NCBI RefSeq assembly: GCF_000814025.1 | Contig: NZ_JWLL01000003.1 | Span: 1-64,000 of the forward strand | Origin: Tateyamaria sp. ANG-S1 | GTDB lineage: Bacteria > Pseudomonadota > Alphaproteobacteria > Rhodobacterales > Rhodobacteraceae | Length of the DNA: 64,000 bases | Direction: 5' to 3' | In this document: in pieces, positions 8,217 to 16,949 of the stretch | Layout of the letters: every line of letters starts with the position of its first letter | How positions within the stretch are numbered: position 1 is the first letter of the stretch | Program-made: the position numbers and the translations under genes | The notes under the pieces: generated by a model | What the model saw: the letters and a program-made list of their open reading frames with translations, nothing else | Database searches by the model: none | What the model was told of the DNA's origin: nothing

Positions 8217-8971
8217 GCCAGTGCGCGGGCAAAGGCCGGGCGCCGCGTGTCGTCGCCGAGATATTCAAAAATGAACGCTTCGCCGTCCCAGGCAAAGGCC
8301 ACCAGATCCTTCCAATCCTCGGAAGCGAGGACAAGCTGGGGACCGCTTTGGCACTCGCGCACACCACCGGCGATGTCCGTCTCGCCGATCCGATGATTGG
8401 TCACACCGCGCAGGTCGGCAGCATGGGTCAGTGTCCGGTTCTGATAGCGCCAGATGCGCAAGGTCTTGGCCAGGTGCGGGCGGTCCACATAGGCAATCTC
8501 GGTCACACCGTCGCCATCAAGGTCAGCCGCACCAACAGGGGCCAGCCAGCGGTTGCGGGTGCCGATATGCGGGGTCTCGGTGATCTTTCCGCGCGGGCCG
8601 TAAATGGCGAAGGCGGCACCGGCATACATATCGGTCTCAACAACCATCACTTCGGGCTGCCCGTCCCCGTCGAGGTCGGCAAGACGCGGCGCGAAATCTT
8701 CAAAGACGTGATCGCGGGGCAACGCGAAACGGCGCAGCTCACCACTCTGCATCACAAGTTCCAGCGTGCCCCATTCAATCGCGTCGCCCAGAACGCCATG
8801 GGCGTACCGGTCCGTCGGATCAGCATAGCGCGCCTCGGCGATGACATCGGCCCAGACAGGTGCGACAGCAGCCATCACGCCCAACGACATCAGCCACAAG
8901 CGCACCGATTGCCGCGCGCCGCGGGCGGACGCGCACAACAGGCGCGACAGCAGACGCGGCGCCCCCGCCAT
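8207..8971 (-). CDS. Exported FG-GAP / VCBS-repeat protein
   Basis: The frame yields about 254 residues from the ATG at 8971; a GTG at 8905 would give a more typical signal peptide (RLWLMSLGVMAAVAPVWA), so the start is uncertain. The mature protein has two calcium-binding repeat loops, DLDGDGQPEV and DLDGDGVTEI, typical of FG-GAP/VCBS beta-propeller blades. It lies directly after the ferredoxin gene (the ferredoxin stop ends at 8973) and overlaps the next four-cysteine gene. Role unknown; probably periplasmic, binding Ca2+. Confidence 0.65.
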   Translation of the reverse strand: MAGAPRLLSRLLCASARGARQSVRLWLMSLGVMAAVAPVWADVIAEARYADPTDRYAHGVLGDAIEWGTLELVMQSGELRRFALPRDHVFEDFAPRLADLDGDGQPEVMVVETDMYAGAAFAIYGPRGKITETPHIGTRNRWLAPVGAADLDGDGVTEIAYVDRPHLAKTLRIWRYQNRTLTHAADLRGVTNHRIGETDIAGGVRECQSGPQLVLASEDWKDLVAFAWDGEAFIFEYLGDDTRRPAFARALACQ

Positions 8972-8972
8972 C

Positions 8973-9308
<336 letters not shown>

Positions 9309-9403
9309 TCAATTCCGCGTTCCGCATATCTTTACCGGGCACGAGATAAGGCTGCCAGCCCCTTTTGCGACCCCCTCTTTTGCACTTGCGATCCATTGTG
9401 TTT

Positions 9404-9418
9404 GTTCTATTTTTGTTC
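9404..9418 (+). promoter_or_regulatory. Alphaproteobacterial SOS box GTTC-N7-GTTC (LexA site)
   Basis: The direct repeat GTTC-TATTTTT-GTTC matches exactly the LexA operator known from Rhodobacter and other alphaproteobacteria (GTTCN7GTTC). It sits two bases before the ATG at 9421 of the DnaE2-like remnant and about 110 bases from the divergent ferredoxin start. imuA-imuB-dnaE2 operons are classic targets, which supports the reading that this is the old cassette promoter. Confidence 0.7.
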
Positions 9419-9420
9419 CT

Positions 9421-9873
9421 ATGCAGATCTTTCAACCGCCCAGTTCGCAGGCATTCCCGCAGGCCCCGTCACGGGGGCCTGCCACATGGCCCCGGCCACC
9501 GTCCTGTATGCGCGCCTCCGAAATGGAGGCGCCGCCCGTCAATGCACGGATCGCGGTGGCGGGGCTGGTGATCCTGCGGCAGCGGCCCGGCACGGCCAAG
9601 GGGGTGATTTTCCTGACCCTTGAGGACGAGACCGGCGTGGTGAACATCATCGTCTGGCGCCACATCTACGAACGGTTTCGCCGCGCGGTGGTCGCGGGCC
9701 GGATGCTGAAGGTGACGGGGCGTCTGCAGCGGGCCCACAATGTCACCCATGTGCTGGCCGAGGAGATCGAGGATATTTCCCCCCTGCTCGACCAGCTTCT
9801 GGCCGAGGGCACGGGGCGCCAGATGCAGGCCGAGGCGCGGACAGAGACCTGGGAGAGTCGCAAGGGCGGCTGA
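9421..9873 (+). pseudogene. Remnant of error-prone DNA polymerase DnaE2 (ImuC), C-terminal OB-fold only
   Basis: The open frame encodes about 150 residues. From RIAVAGLVILRQRPGTA through GVIFLTLEDETGVVNIIVW to RRAVVAGRMLKVTGRLQR it matches the C-terminal OB-fold of DnaE2, a polymerase normally over 1000 residues long. The catalytic PHP and polymerase domains are absent, and the first 35 residues are unlike any domain I know. The SOS box ends three bases before the ATG, leaving no room for a ribosome binding site. The simplest view is a large internal deletion of an imuA-imuB-dnaE2 cassette. A small functional OB-fold protein starting at 9508 or 9523 cannot be excluded. Confidence 0.7.
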
Positions 9874-9964
9874 TGCCCCCGGCATCTCGCGCCCAAGGCA
9901 AAGGCTAGGCAGGATGGGCCTGCGCCGGTATGGTGACGGCAAAAGCCCAATCAGAGGCCCGAGC

Positions 9965-10489
9965 ATGACATCTAGACCAACATTTGCCGTCTTGGCGGCA
10001 ACGCTTGCCGTTGCGGGCTGTGCCGACACCAGCGCAGTCACGTCGGCGTCGAATATCGACCCCATTTCGCTGGCCACCGCCCCGCCTGGTGCCGCCCCCG
10101 GCACCTGCTGGGGCAAGAGCGTGAGCCCTGCCGTGATCGAGACCGTGACCCGCAAGATCCTGCTGCAGCCCGCGCAGATCAGCAGCGATGGGCGCGTACA
10201 GACCCCGCCGATCTACAAGACCGAAACCCGGCAGGAGGTCGTGCAGCCCCGCCGCGAGACCTGGTACGAGGTGATCTGCGAAGATGACGTGACCCCTGAT
10301 TTCATCGCCTCGGTCCAGCGCGCGCTGGAGGCACGGGGCTATTATCGCGGCCCGATCACGGGCGAGATAGACCCCGCCACGCGCGCAGCCATCGGCCGCT
10401 ACCAAAGCGCGGAAGGGTTGGAGAGCAAGGCGCTGTCCATCGCCGCCGCCCGCAAGCTGGGCCTGGTCGCCGTCGCCCGCGATACGTGA
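9965..10489 (+). CDS. Lipoprotein with C-terminal peptidoglycan-binding domain
   Basis: The 174-residue protein starts at ATG 9965 and has a lipobox LAVAGC, so it should be lipidated at Cys19 and anchored in a membrane. The C-terminal 60 residues (FIASVQRALEARGYYRGPITGEID, then TRAAIGRYQ) form a PG_binding_1 repeat. The middle, with Y-K-T-E-T-R-Q-E and repeated E/V patterns, is not recognised. It probably tethers the envelope to peptidoglycan. It is followed by a GTAAGGCG-type hairpin and a strong bidirectional terminator. Confidence 0.75.
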   Translation: MTSRPTFAVLAATLAVAGCADTSAVTSASNIDPISLATAPPGAAPGTCWGKSVSPAVIETVTRKILLQPAQISSDGRVQTPPIYKTETRQEVVQPRRETWYEVICEDDVTPDFIASVQRALEARGYYRGPITGEIDPATRAAIGRYQSAEGLESKALSIAAARKLGLVAVARDT

Positions 10490-10493
10490 CGGG

Positions 10494-10518
10494 TGGGCGC
10501 ACCGCAGGTGCGCCTTAC
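10494..10518. repeat. GTAAGGCG-type hairpin GGCGCACC-GCA-GGTGCGCC
   Basis: A perfect 8-bp stem (10496-10503 with 10507-10514) is followed by TTAC, so read on the minus strand it begins GTAAGGCGCACC. It has the same outline as the hairpin at 4678-4700. It lies just after the lipoprotein stop codon. Confidence 0.55.
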
Positions 10519-10533
10519 GATTGGCGTGTCCAA

Positions 10534-10564
10534 TAAAAAAAGGCGCCCCGCGGGGCGCCTTTCG
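10534..10564. terminator. Bidirectional intrinsic terminator
   Basis: A perfect 20-bp palindrome (AGGCGCCCCG/CGGGGCGCCT, 10541-10560) is flanked by an A-run on the left (from 10535) and TTT on the right. It can end transcription of both the lipoprotein gene and the convergent degP gene. Confidence 0.85.
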
Positions 10565-10584
10565 TCATTCCGGGTCATGAGGAT

Positions 10585-12057
10585 TTACTCGGCGAGGCTG
10601 AGTGCCACGAACCGCGGATCGCCCGCACGCCGCACCAGCAGCAGAAGCGACTTGCGACCGGCTTCGCCCACCTCTTCGAGACGGGTTTCGAACTCGGCAA
10701 TGCTATTGACACGCTGCTGGCCCGCTTCGGTGATGATGTCACCGGCGCGCAGGCCCTTTTCAAAGGCTTCCGAGGTCTCATCGACCTCGACCACCGCGAG
10801 GCCCTCCTGATCGGCATCGGCGCCAAGCTGCTCGCGCAGCTCGTCCGTCAGCGTGCTGAGCGTGAGGCCAAGGACATCCTTGGTTTCGGCCTCTGCCGGT
10901 TCATCGGGCGCCGGCGCTGCGGCTGGCACCGCGCCTTCGGCTTCCTCGCGGCGGCCCAGGGTCACGCGCAGCGTCACCGTTTCGCCCGCGCGGAAGACCA
11001 CGACGCGCACCGTTTCGCCCACGGGGCTGTTGCCCACCTGGCGCACGAGGCCGCGGGTGTCTTCGACATCCACACCGGCAAAGCTGAGGATGACGTCGCC
11101 GTCCTGCATGCCAGCCTCAAGCGCGGGGCCTTCGGGCACGGAGGTCACCAGCGCGCCTGCCACCGTCTCAAGCCCGATGGCTTCGGCGATGTCGTCTGTG
11201 ACGTCCTGGATACGCACACCCAGCCAGCCGCGGCGGGTTTCACCGAATTCCTGCAACTGGTCGACTACGCGGGTCACCACGTTGGAGGCCATGGAAAAAC
11301 CGATGCCGATGGAGCCGCCATTGGGCGACAGGATGGCCGTGTTCACGCCGATCACCTGCCCGTCCATGTTGAAGAGTGGGCCGCCGGAGTTACCGCGGTT
11401 GATGGCCGCATCGGTCTGGATGTAGTCGTCATAGGTCCCTGACAACGCGCGGTTGCGGGCCGAAACGATCCCGGCGGAAACGGAAAAGCCCTGTCCCAGG
11501 GGGTTGCCCATGGCCACGACCCAGTCGCCCACGCGGGCGCTGTCGCTGTTGCCGAAGGGCACGAAGGGCAGCGGACCGTCCGCTTCGACCTTCAGAAGTG
11601 CGATGTCGGTGTTGGGGTCGGTGCCGACCAGCTCGGCGGTCAGCTCGTCACCGTTGAAGAATTCGATATTGATCTCGTCTGCGCCTTCGATCACGTGGTT
11701 GTTGGTGACGATGAAGCCATCCTCGGAGATCACGAAACCCGAGCCCAGCGCCGACGAGCGGCGGGGGCGGTCACCGGGGCCGTTGCGGTCCTGGAATTCT
11801 CGGAAAAAATCCTCGAACGGGGAGCCTTCGGGCACGATGCCCTGCGGACCGGTGCGGCCTTCGACCACGGTCGAGGTGGTGATGTTGACCACCGAGGGGC
11901 TGATCTGCTCGGCCAGGGGTGCCAGGCTTTCGGGGCGGGCCTGCGCCATCAGCGCCTGCACCAGCACAAAGGCGAGGCTGAGCGCGCCGAGCCAGAGGGC
12001 GCGCATCAGGGGCGTCGGGGATAACTGTCGTGAGACGGCGATTGCCTGTCGCTGCAT
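10585..12057 (-). CDS. degP: Periplasmic serine protease/chaperone, DegP/HtrA (Do) family
   Basis: The 490-residue protein has an N-terminal membrane or signal segment (about 18-40), a trypsin-like domain with triad H121 (TNNHVIEG), D151 (DIALLKV) and S224 (GNSGGPL), and two PDZ domains separated by an Ala/Pro/Glu-rich linker. This is the Do-type architecture that degrades or refolds damaged envelope proteins. The start ATG follows GCAGGAGTACCCTG. It is the last gene of an hflK-hflC-DUF2065 series, after a 165-base gap that suggests its own promoter. Confidence 0.93.
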   Translation of the reverse strand: MQRQAIAVSRQLSPTPLMRALWLGALSLAFVLVQALMAQARPESLAPLAEQISPSVVNITTSTVVEGRTGPQGIVPEGSPFEDFFREFQDRNGPGDRPRRSSALGSGFVISEDGFIVTNNHVIEGADEINIEFFNGDELTAELVGTDPNTDIALLKVEADGPLPFVPFGNSDSARVGDWVVAMGNPLGQGFSVSAGIVSARNRALSGTYDDYIQTDAAINRGNSGGPLFNMDGQVIGVNTAILSPNGGSIGIGFSMASNVVTRVVDQLQEFGETRRGWLGVRIQDVTDDIAEAIGLETVAGALVTSVPEGPALEAGMQDGDVILSFAGVDVEDTRGLVRQVGNSPVGETVRVVVFRAGETVTLRVTLGRREEAEGAVPAAAPAPDEPAEAETKDVLGLTLSTLTDELREQLGADADQEGLAVVEVDETSEAFEKGLRAGDIITEAGQQRVNSIAEFETRLEEVGEAGRKSLLLLVRRAGDPRFVALSLAE

Positions 12058-12081
12058 CAGGGTACTCCTGCGTAATAGTCT

Positions 12082-12096
12082 TGACCGTTTTGGTCA
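12082..12096. promoter_or_regulatory. Inverted repeat TGACC-N5-GGTCA upstream of degP
   Basis: A perfect 5-bp inverted repeat with a 5-base spacer lies 25-39 bases before the degP start codon, where an operator would be placed. A second hairpin (GTTGCA-TCCG-TGCAAC, 12140-12155) lies further upstream. No known regulator motif could be assigned. Confidence 0.3.
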
Positions 12097-12228
12097 TTTG
12101 CACACGGTCGTGCACTTGTTCACACAGCGTGCATGTAGGGTTGCATCCGTGCAACATCAAAGATGGATCAGCACCAACATGTTTCAACACACCGTGAGCC
12201 TGCCGTGAGCAGCGCTACGGCAAAGGCG

Positions 12229-12423
12229 TTACAATCCAATGAAAAAAGCCAGCCAGATGCAGATCAGACCGCTCACCAGAACGAGAGCGCCAAATTGCCG
12301 GCGCGCGCTTTCGGGCAGCGTCCGCAGCACCTCAAGCACCCGTTCGATAAGCGAAGGGGCCAGCACATAGGCCAGCCCCTCCACCAACATCACAAGTCCA
12401 AGGGCCAGAAGGACCCACGCCAT
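12229..12423 (-). CDS. DUF2065 family small membrane protein
   Basis: The 64-residue protein (MAWVLLALGLVMLVEGLAY...) has two hydrophobic helices and matches the DUF2065 family, found almost always beside hflC in Proteobacteria. The ATG at 12423 overlaps the hflC stop by one base; a GTG at 12426 is the alternative. It probably works with the HflKC complex in membrane protein quality control, but its function is not established. Confidence 0.85.
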   Translation of the reverse strand: MAWVLLALGLVMLVEGLAYVLAPSLIERVLEVLRTLPESARRQFGALVLVSGLICIWLAFFIGL

Positions 12424-13325
12424 CACTGCCTCGCAAGCTCAGGTGAGGCGTTGTTCGGATTGCCGGTCGGCGACTTCAGGTAGTTGAAGAACTCGCTGTC
12501 CGGCGACAGAACCATGGTCGAGTTCGACCCCTGCAGCGAGCGCTGGTACGCGGTCAGAGAGCGGTAGAACTCGAAGAAATCCGGGTCCGCGCTGAAGGCT
12601 TCTGCAAAGATCGCGTTGCGGCGGGCGTCGGCTTCACCGCGAATGATCTCTGCCTGGCGTTCGGCATCCGACGTCAGCTCGACCACCGTCCGGTCGGCTT
12701 GGGCGCGCACACGCTGCGCGGCCTCGCTGCCTCGGGCGCGTTCGTCTGTCGCTTCCCGCTCACGTTCTGCACGCATCCGCTGGAAGGCGGCATCCAGGTT
12801 TTCGGTCGGCAGGTCAGTGCGTTTCATACGCACGTCCACCACTTCGATGCCAAGCGCACGCGCTTCGGCGATGGCACCGTCGCGGATGCGCTGCATCAGC
12901 ACCGCACGGTCTGAGCTGAGGATGTCGTTGGACGTCACCGAACCGAGCACGGCCCGCAACTCGTTCCGCAGGATACCGTCGATGCGGCGGTCGGCTGACG
13001 CCTCGCCACCCGTACCAACGGCCTGACGGAACCGGTTCACATCCGCGATCCGGTACCGCGCAAAGGCGTCGACCACGAGGCGACGATCATCAAGCGGCGT
13101 CACTTCAAGCGGATCGACGTCCCGGCTCAGGATGCGGTCATCATAGCGGACAACTTCCTGAATGAGCGGGATCTTGAAGGCCAGACCGGGGTCTTCCTTG
13201 ACCGCGACGACGCGACCGAATTGCAGGACAAGCGCCTTTTCGCGTTCGTCCACGATGTAGATGGATGACAGACCCACAGCCGCCAGAACCGCGACCATGG
13301 GCAAAAGGAATGCAGATCTACGCAT
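12423..13325 (-). CDS. hflC: HflC, SPFH/band-7 modulator of FtsH protease
   Basis: The 300-residue protein has one N-terminal membrane anchor (about 5-25) followed by an SPFH domain (EREKALVLQFGRVV onward) and a long Ala/Arg/Glu-rich helical region. HflC pairs with HflK in a large periplasmic-side cage around FtsH. The start overlaps the hflK stop by one base, indicating translational coupling and matched stoichiometry. Confidence 0.95.
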   Translation of the reverse strand: MRRSAFLLPMVAVLAAVGLSSIYIVDEREKALVLQFGRVVAVKEDPGLAFKIPLIQEVVRYDDRILSRDVDPLEVTPLDDRRLVVDAFARYRIADVNRFRQAVGTGGEASADRRIDGILRNELRAVLGSVTSNDILSSDRAVLMQRIRDGAIAEARALGIEVVDVRMKRTDLPTENLDAAFQRMRAEREREATDERARGSEAAQRVRAQADRTVVELTSDAERQAEIIRGEADARRNAIFAEAFSADPDFFEFYRSLTAYQRSLQGSNSTMVLSPDSEFFNYLKSPTGNPNNASPELARQ

Positions 13326-14494
13326 CAGTTCGCCTCCGCTGTGTTACGGCGCAATTCATTCAACGGCAAATAGGGCACGACGCCCTGGCCACCGGCACCT
13401 TGGTTCTCGTCAAGGATGATCTTGTCCACGCGGCCCAGCACCTCTTCCATCGTTTCAAGATAGAGACGCTTGCGGGTCACACCGGGTGCTTTCGAGTACT
13501 CCTCAAGCACGGCAGCGAAGCGGCTGGCTTCACCCTCGGCCTGGTTCACCTGCTGCGCGCGGTAGGCTTCGGCCTCTTCCAGAAGCTGTGCAGCCTGACC
13601 ACGAGCCTCGGCGAGCACACGGTTGGCATAGGCGTCGGCAACGTTCTGCAAGCGGTTGCGCTCCTGTTCCGCGGCTTGAACATCGCGGAATGCCGCAATC
13701 ACCGGTTCGGGTGGGTCTGCACGGTCAAAGTTCACGCGGATGATGTTCACGCCGCTATTGTAGCTGTCGAGCGTGGCTTGGATCAGATCCTCCAACCGCT
13801 CTGCAATCGCACCACGGTCCCGGTTCAGGATCGGTGCGAGGTCGGACTGTGCGATGATCTCGCGCATGGCCGATTCTGACACGGCCCGGATGGTCGGGCG
13901 CGGGTCGCGCAGGTTGAACAGGAACTTGTCGGCTTCGGTGATATTCCAGACGACCTGGAAGTCGATGTCGACGATATTCTCGTCCCCGGTCAGCATCAGC
14001 CCTGCGTCGCTACCACGGCCGCCCACACCGATTTCCTCGGTCTGTTCGCGGGTCACCGGGATCACCTCTGCCGTGACAACGGGCCAGGGCGCGAAGTTCA
14101 GGCCGGGATCGCCGGTGCGGTAGTATTCACCCAGAAACAGCTCAACCGACTGCTCTTCGGGCCGGACCGTGTAGAAGCTGGCCAGTCCCCACAGAATGAT
14201 GGCTGCCAGCGCCCCAAGGCCGATGGTCCCGCGCGTCAGGAACGGACCACCGCCCCCTCCGGTGCCACGACCGCCACCGGCATTGCCGCCACCGCGACCG
14301 CCCATCAGCACACGCAGCTGTTCCTGGCCCTTTTTGACCAGCTCGTCGATTTCGGGGATCTGCGGACCCTCATCACCGGGACCGCGCCCGCCATTGCCGC
14401 GGCCACCGCCGCCGCGCGAGCCGTTGCTGCGACCACCGTCGCCGCCGCCCGAGTTTCCGCCACCCCCCCAGGGGCCGCCTGTATTGCCAGCCAT
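13325..14494 (-). CDS. hflK: HflK, SPFH/band-7 modulator of FtsH protease
   Basis: The 389-residue protein has a cytoplasmic N-terminus extremely rich in glycine (residues 1-85), one membrane segment (IGLGALAAIILWGLASFYTV), then the SPFH domain and a C-terminal helical region. The Gly-rich head is typical of HflK but long here. It heads the hflK-hflC-DUF2065 unit, 73 bases after the gor stop on the same strand, and ends in a one-base overlap with hflC. Confidence 0.95.
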   Translation of the reverse strand: MAGNTGGPWGGGGNSGGGDGGRSNGSRGGGGRGNGGRGPGDEGPQIPEIDELVKKGQEQLRVLMGGRGGGNAGGGRGTGGGGGPFLTRGTIGLGALAAIILWGLASFYTVRPEEQSVELFLGEYYRTGDPGLNFAPWPVVTAEVIPVTREQTEEIGVGGRGSDAGLMLTGDENIVDIDFQVVWNITEADKFLFNLRDPRPTIRAVSESAMREIIAQSDLAPILNRDRGAIAERLEDLIQATLDSYNSGVNIIRVNFDRADPPEPVIAAFRDVQAAEQERNRLQNVADAYANRVLAEARGQAAQLLEEAEAYRAQQVNQAEGEASRFAAVLEEYSKAPGVTRKRLYLETMEEVLGRVDKIILDENQGAGGQGVVPYLPLNELRRNTAEAN

Positions 14495-14567
14495 GTGGTA
14501 TTGTTCTCCTCTTGCCGTGCAGCCTGTGCTGCAGCTTGCTTCTTAACTGTGCTTTTTGCCCGAAACT

Positions 14568-16046
14568 TCAAGCAGTCCGCATAGGTGTACGCATGGTCAC
14601 GATTTCTTCAGACATGGTCGGGTGCACGGCCACGGTCCGGTCGAAATCCTCCTTGGTGGCCCCCATCTTGATGGCGACGCCTGCAAGCTGGATCATCTCG
14701 CCTGCATTCGGTGCGACGATGTGACAACCCAGCACTTTGCGCGTGGCCTTGGACACCACCAGCTTCATCAGCACCCGGTCGGGTTGGCCCGCAAAGGCGG
14801 TGCGCATGGGCCGGAAGGAGGTGCAGTAGACCTCGATCTCTTCCTGGTCACGCGCGTCCTCTTCGCTGAGGCCCACGGTGCCCATTTCGGGATGCGTGAA
14901 AATCGCCGACGGGATCAGGTCGTGATCGACCGCTGTCGGGTTGTTTTTGAACGCTGTTTCGACGAATGCCATGCCTTCGCGGATGGCGACGGGGGTGAGG
15001 TTCACGCGATTGGTGACGTCGCCGATGGCATAGACGCTGTCGACAGCAGTTTTGGAGTATTCATCGACGATGATCTCGCCGCGGCGACCAATGTCGATGC
15101 CAACGTCTTCCAGCCCCATGTCGGTGCTGTTGGGATCGCGGCCCGTGGCGAAAAGGACCATGTCATAGACCCCTTCGTGACCTGTGGTGGACTTCACCCA
15201 GATCGGGCCGGTGTGGTCGGGGTTGGGGTCGGTTTTGACACCGCCGTGGGCCATCACAATGTCCTGCTGCGCGCCCGCACCCATTGCGGCGTCGGAGGCG
15301 GTCGGGATGGCACTGCTGTGATCGTCCGATGCCGGGCCCATCTGCAGGATATTTGTGCCGGTATAGAGGTCGATCCCCCGCTCGCGCATGGATTCGGCGA
15401 TCAGGCCGCGCGCCTCGTCATCGAAACCGCGCAGGATCTGGGCGCCGCGGTAGTATTGCGTCACCTCCACGCCCAGCCCGTGCAGGATGCAGGCAAATTC
15501 GCAGGCGATGTAGCCGCCGCCGATGATCAGGATCGATTTCGGCAGGGTGTCGAGGTGGAAGATGTCGTCGCTGACGATGCCCATATTCGCGTTGGGGATG
15601 TCGGGCCGGACGGGCTGACCGCCGGTTGCGATCAGGATGGTCTTGGCGGTCTTGGTCTCGCCCGTGGACAATTCGACCGTGTGCGCGTCTTTCAGCTTGG
15701 CGCGCGCGTCGAAGGTTTCGACCCCGGAGTTCTTGAGCAGGCTGCGATAGACCCCTTCGAGCCGGTCGAGTTCTTTGTTGAGATGGCCGCGGAACTGCCG
15801 CCAATCGAAGGTGCCCGGCGTCATGTTCCAGCCATAGGCATTGGCAACGTCCGCCGTGTCCGAAAACTCGCTGGCAAACACCATCAGCTTCTTGGGCACG
15901 CATCCCCGGATCACACAGGTGCCGCCATAGCGGTCCTCTTCGGCCAGCGCCACTTTGGCCCCCGCCTCGCCCGCGGCCACACGGGCAGCGCGCACGCCGC
16001 CGGAGCCGCCCCCGATCACAAAGAGGTCGTAGTCATAGTCCGCCAT
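14568..16046 (-). CDS. gor: Glutathione-disulfide reductase
   Basis: The 492-residue flavoprotein has the FAD motif VIGGGSGGVRAARVA, the redox pair C44/C49 in GGTCVIRGCVPKK, the NADPH motif ILIIGGGYIACEFA, and the catalytic C-terminal H-P-T-M-S-E-E near residue 475. It reduces GSSG with NADPH in the cytoplasm. It is about 40 residues longer than the family norm because of an extra acidic, Gly/Ala-rich loop (about 245-285, LQMGPASDDHSSAIPTASDA) within the NADPH-domain region. It follows rpiA by 11 bases in a probable operon. Confidence 0.93.
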   Translation of the reverse strand: MADYDYDLFVIGGGSGGVRAARVAAGEAGAKVALAEEDRYGGTCVIRGCVPKKLMVFASEFSDTADVANAYGWNMTPGTFDWRQFRGHLNKELDRLEGVYRSLLKNSGVETFDARAKLKDAHTVELSTGETKTAKTILIATGGQPVRPDIPNANMGIVSDDIFHLDTLPKSILIIGGGYIACEFACILHGLGVEVTQYYRGAQILRGFDDEARGLIAESMRERGIDLYTGTNILQMGPASDDHSSAIPTASDAAMGAGAQQDIVMAHGGVKTDPNPDHTGPIWVKSTTGHEGVYDMVLFATGRDPNSTDMGLEDVGIDIGRRGEIIVDEYSKTAVDSVYAIGDVTNRVNLTPVAIREGMAFVETAFKNNPTAVDHDLIPSAIFTHPEMGTVGLSEEDARDQEEIEVYCTSFRPMRTAFAGQPDRVLMKLVVSKATRKVLGCHIVAPNAGEMIQLAGVAIKMGATKEDFDRTVAVHPTMSEEIVTMRTPMRTA

Positions 16047-16057
16047 CGCGCCAGTCC

Positions 16058-16846
16058 TTAGTCTGCAAGATCGGTGAACAGGTTGTCGCTTTCCAGAAAA
16101 TCGAGCCTGTCCTGTTCCACCGTGCCTTCATTGATGTCGCGCACTTCGACCCGGCCATCGCCATAGCCGATCACGACAGCGTCACAGATATCAATGAAGA
16201 GCCCGTTTTCAACCACGCCCGGCATCTGGTTGAGCACCAGGCTGAGCTGCCGGGGGTTGCCGATACGCTGCAGGTGCAGGTCGAGGATGTGGTTGCCCTC
16301 ATCCGTGACAAAGGGGCGGTCGCCATTCATGCGCAGGGTCGACTGGCGGCCCAGAACATCCATGGACACAAGGGTTTCTTCGACCAGCGCCTGCGTCGTC
16401 TGCCAGCCAAAGGGGATCACCTCGATCGGCAGGGGAAAGGCACCCAGATGCTCGACCTCTTTGCCGATGTCCGCGATCACCACCATTTGATCGGAGGCGG
16501 TCGCCACGATCTTCTCCTGCAAGAGCGCGCCGCCGCCGCCCTTGATCAGGTTGAGGTCACCATCGAACTCATCCGCGCCATCAATGGTCAGGTCGAGCCA
16601 CTTGGCTTCATCAAGACTGATCACCTCGATCCCGACCTCGCGGGCAAGGTCCGCTGTGCGCGTCGATGTGGGCACGCCCTGAAAGCGCAAGCCCCCCTCG
16701 CGCACCTGCTCGCCCAGGCAGCGCACCAGCCAGGCGGCGGTGGACCCGGTGCCGAGACCGACGCGCATCCCGTCCTCGACATAATCGGCAGCGCGCTTGG
16801 CTGCGACGAACTTGGCCTTGTCGATGGGCGACAATTCTCCAGACAT
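16058..16846 (-). CDS. rpiA: Ribose-5-phosphate isomerase A
   Basis: The start MSGELSPIDKAKFVAAKRAA at 16846 gives 262 residues, near the family length; the longer open frame upstream is non-coding. Motifs GLGTGSTA, DGADEFD, IKGGGGALLQEKIVA and the C-terminal GVVENGLFID support RpiA, which interconverts ribose-5-phosphate and ribulose-5-phosphate in the pentose phosphate and Calvin-type pathways. It is followed closely by gor, pairing pentose-phosphate NADPH supply with its use. Confidence 0.96.
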   Translation of the reverse strand: MSGELSPIDKAKFVAAKRAADYVEDGMRVGLGTGSTAAWLVRCLGEQVREGGLRFQGVPTSTRTADLAREVGIEVISLDEAKWLDLTIDGADEFDGDLNLIKGGGGALLQEKIVATASDQMVVIADIGKEVEHLGAFPLPIEVIPFGWQTTQALVEETLVSMDVLGRQSTLRMNGDRPFVTDEGNHILDLHLQRIGNPRQLSLVLNQMPGVVENGLFIDICDAVVIGYGDGRVEVRDINEGTVEQDRLDFLESDNLFTDLAD

Positions 16847-16949
16847 GTGTGACGACTCCCCAAAGTGTGTGGGGCTTATACGCATCGTGCGCGGCCGTTG
16901 CGACCCCAAAGGCTGCGAAATGGCAACCCGAAGGCCGCAGCGACACCAC

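Noticed and set aside
14305-14571. Short overlapping minus-strand frame at the hflK start
   Set aside because: It is a Gly/Ala-rich frame shadow of the HflK head and overlaps a well-supported gene.
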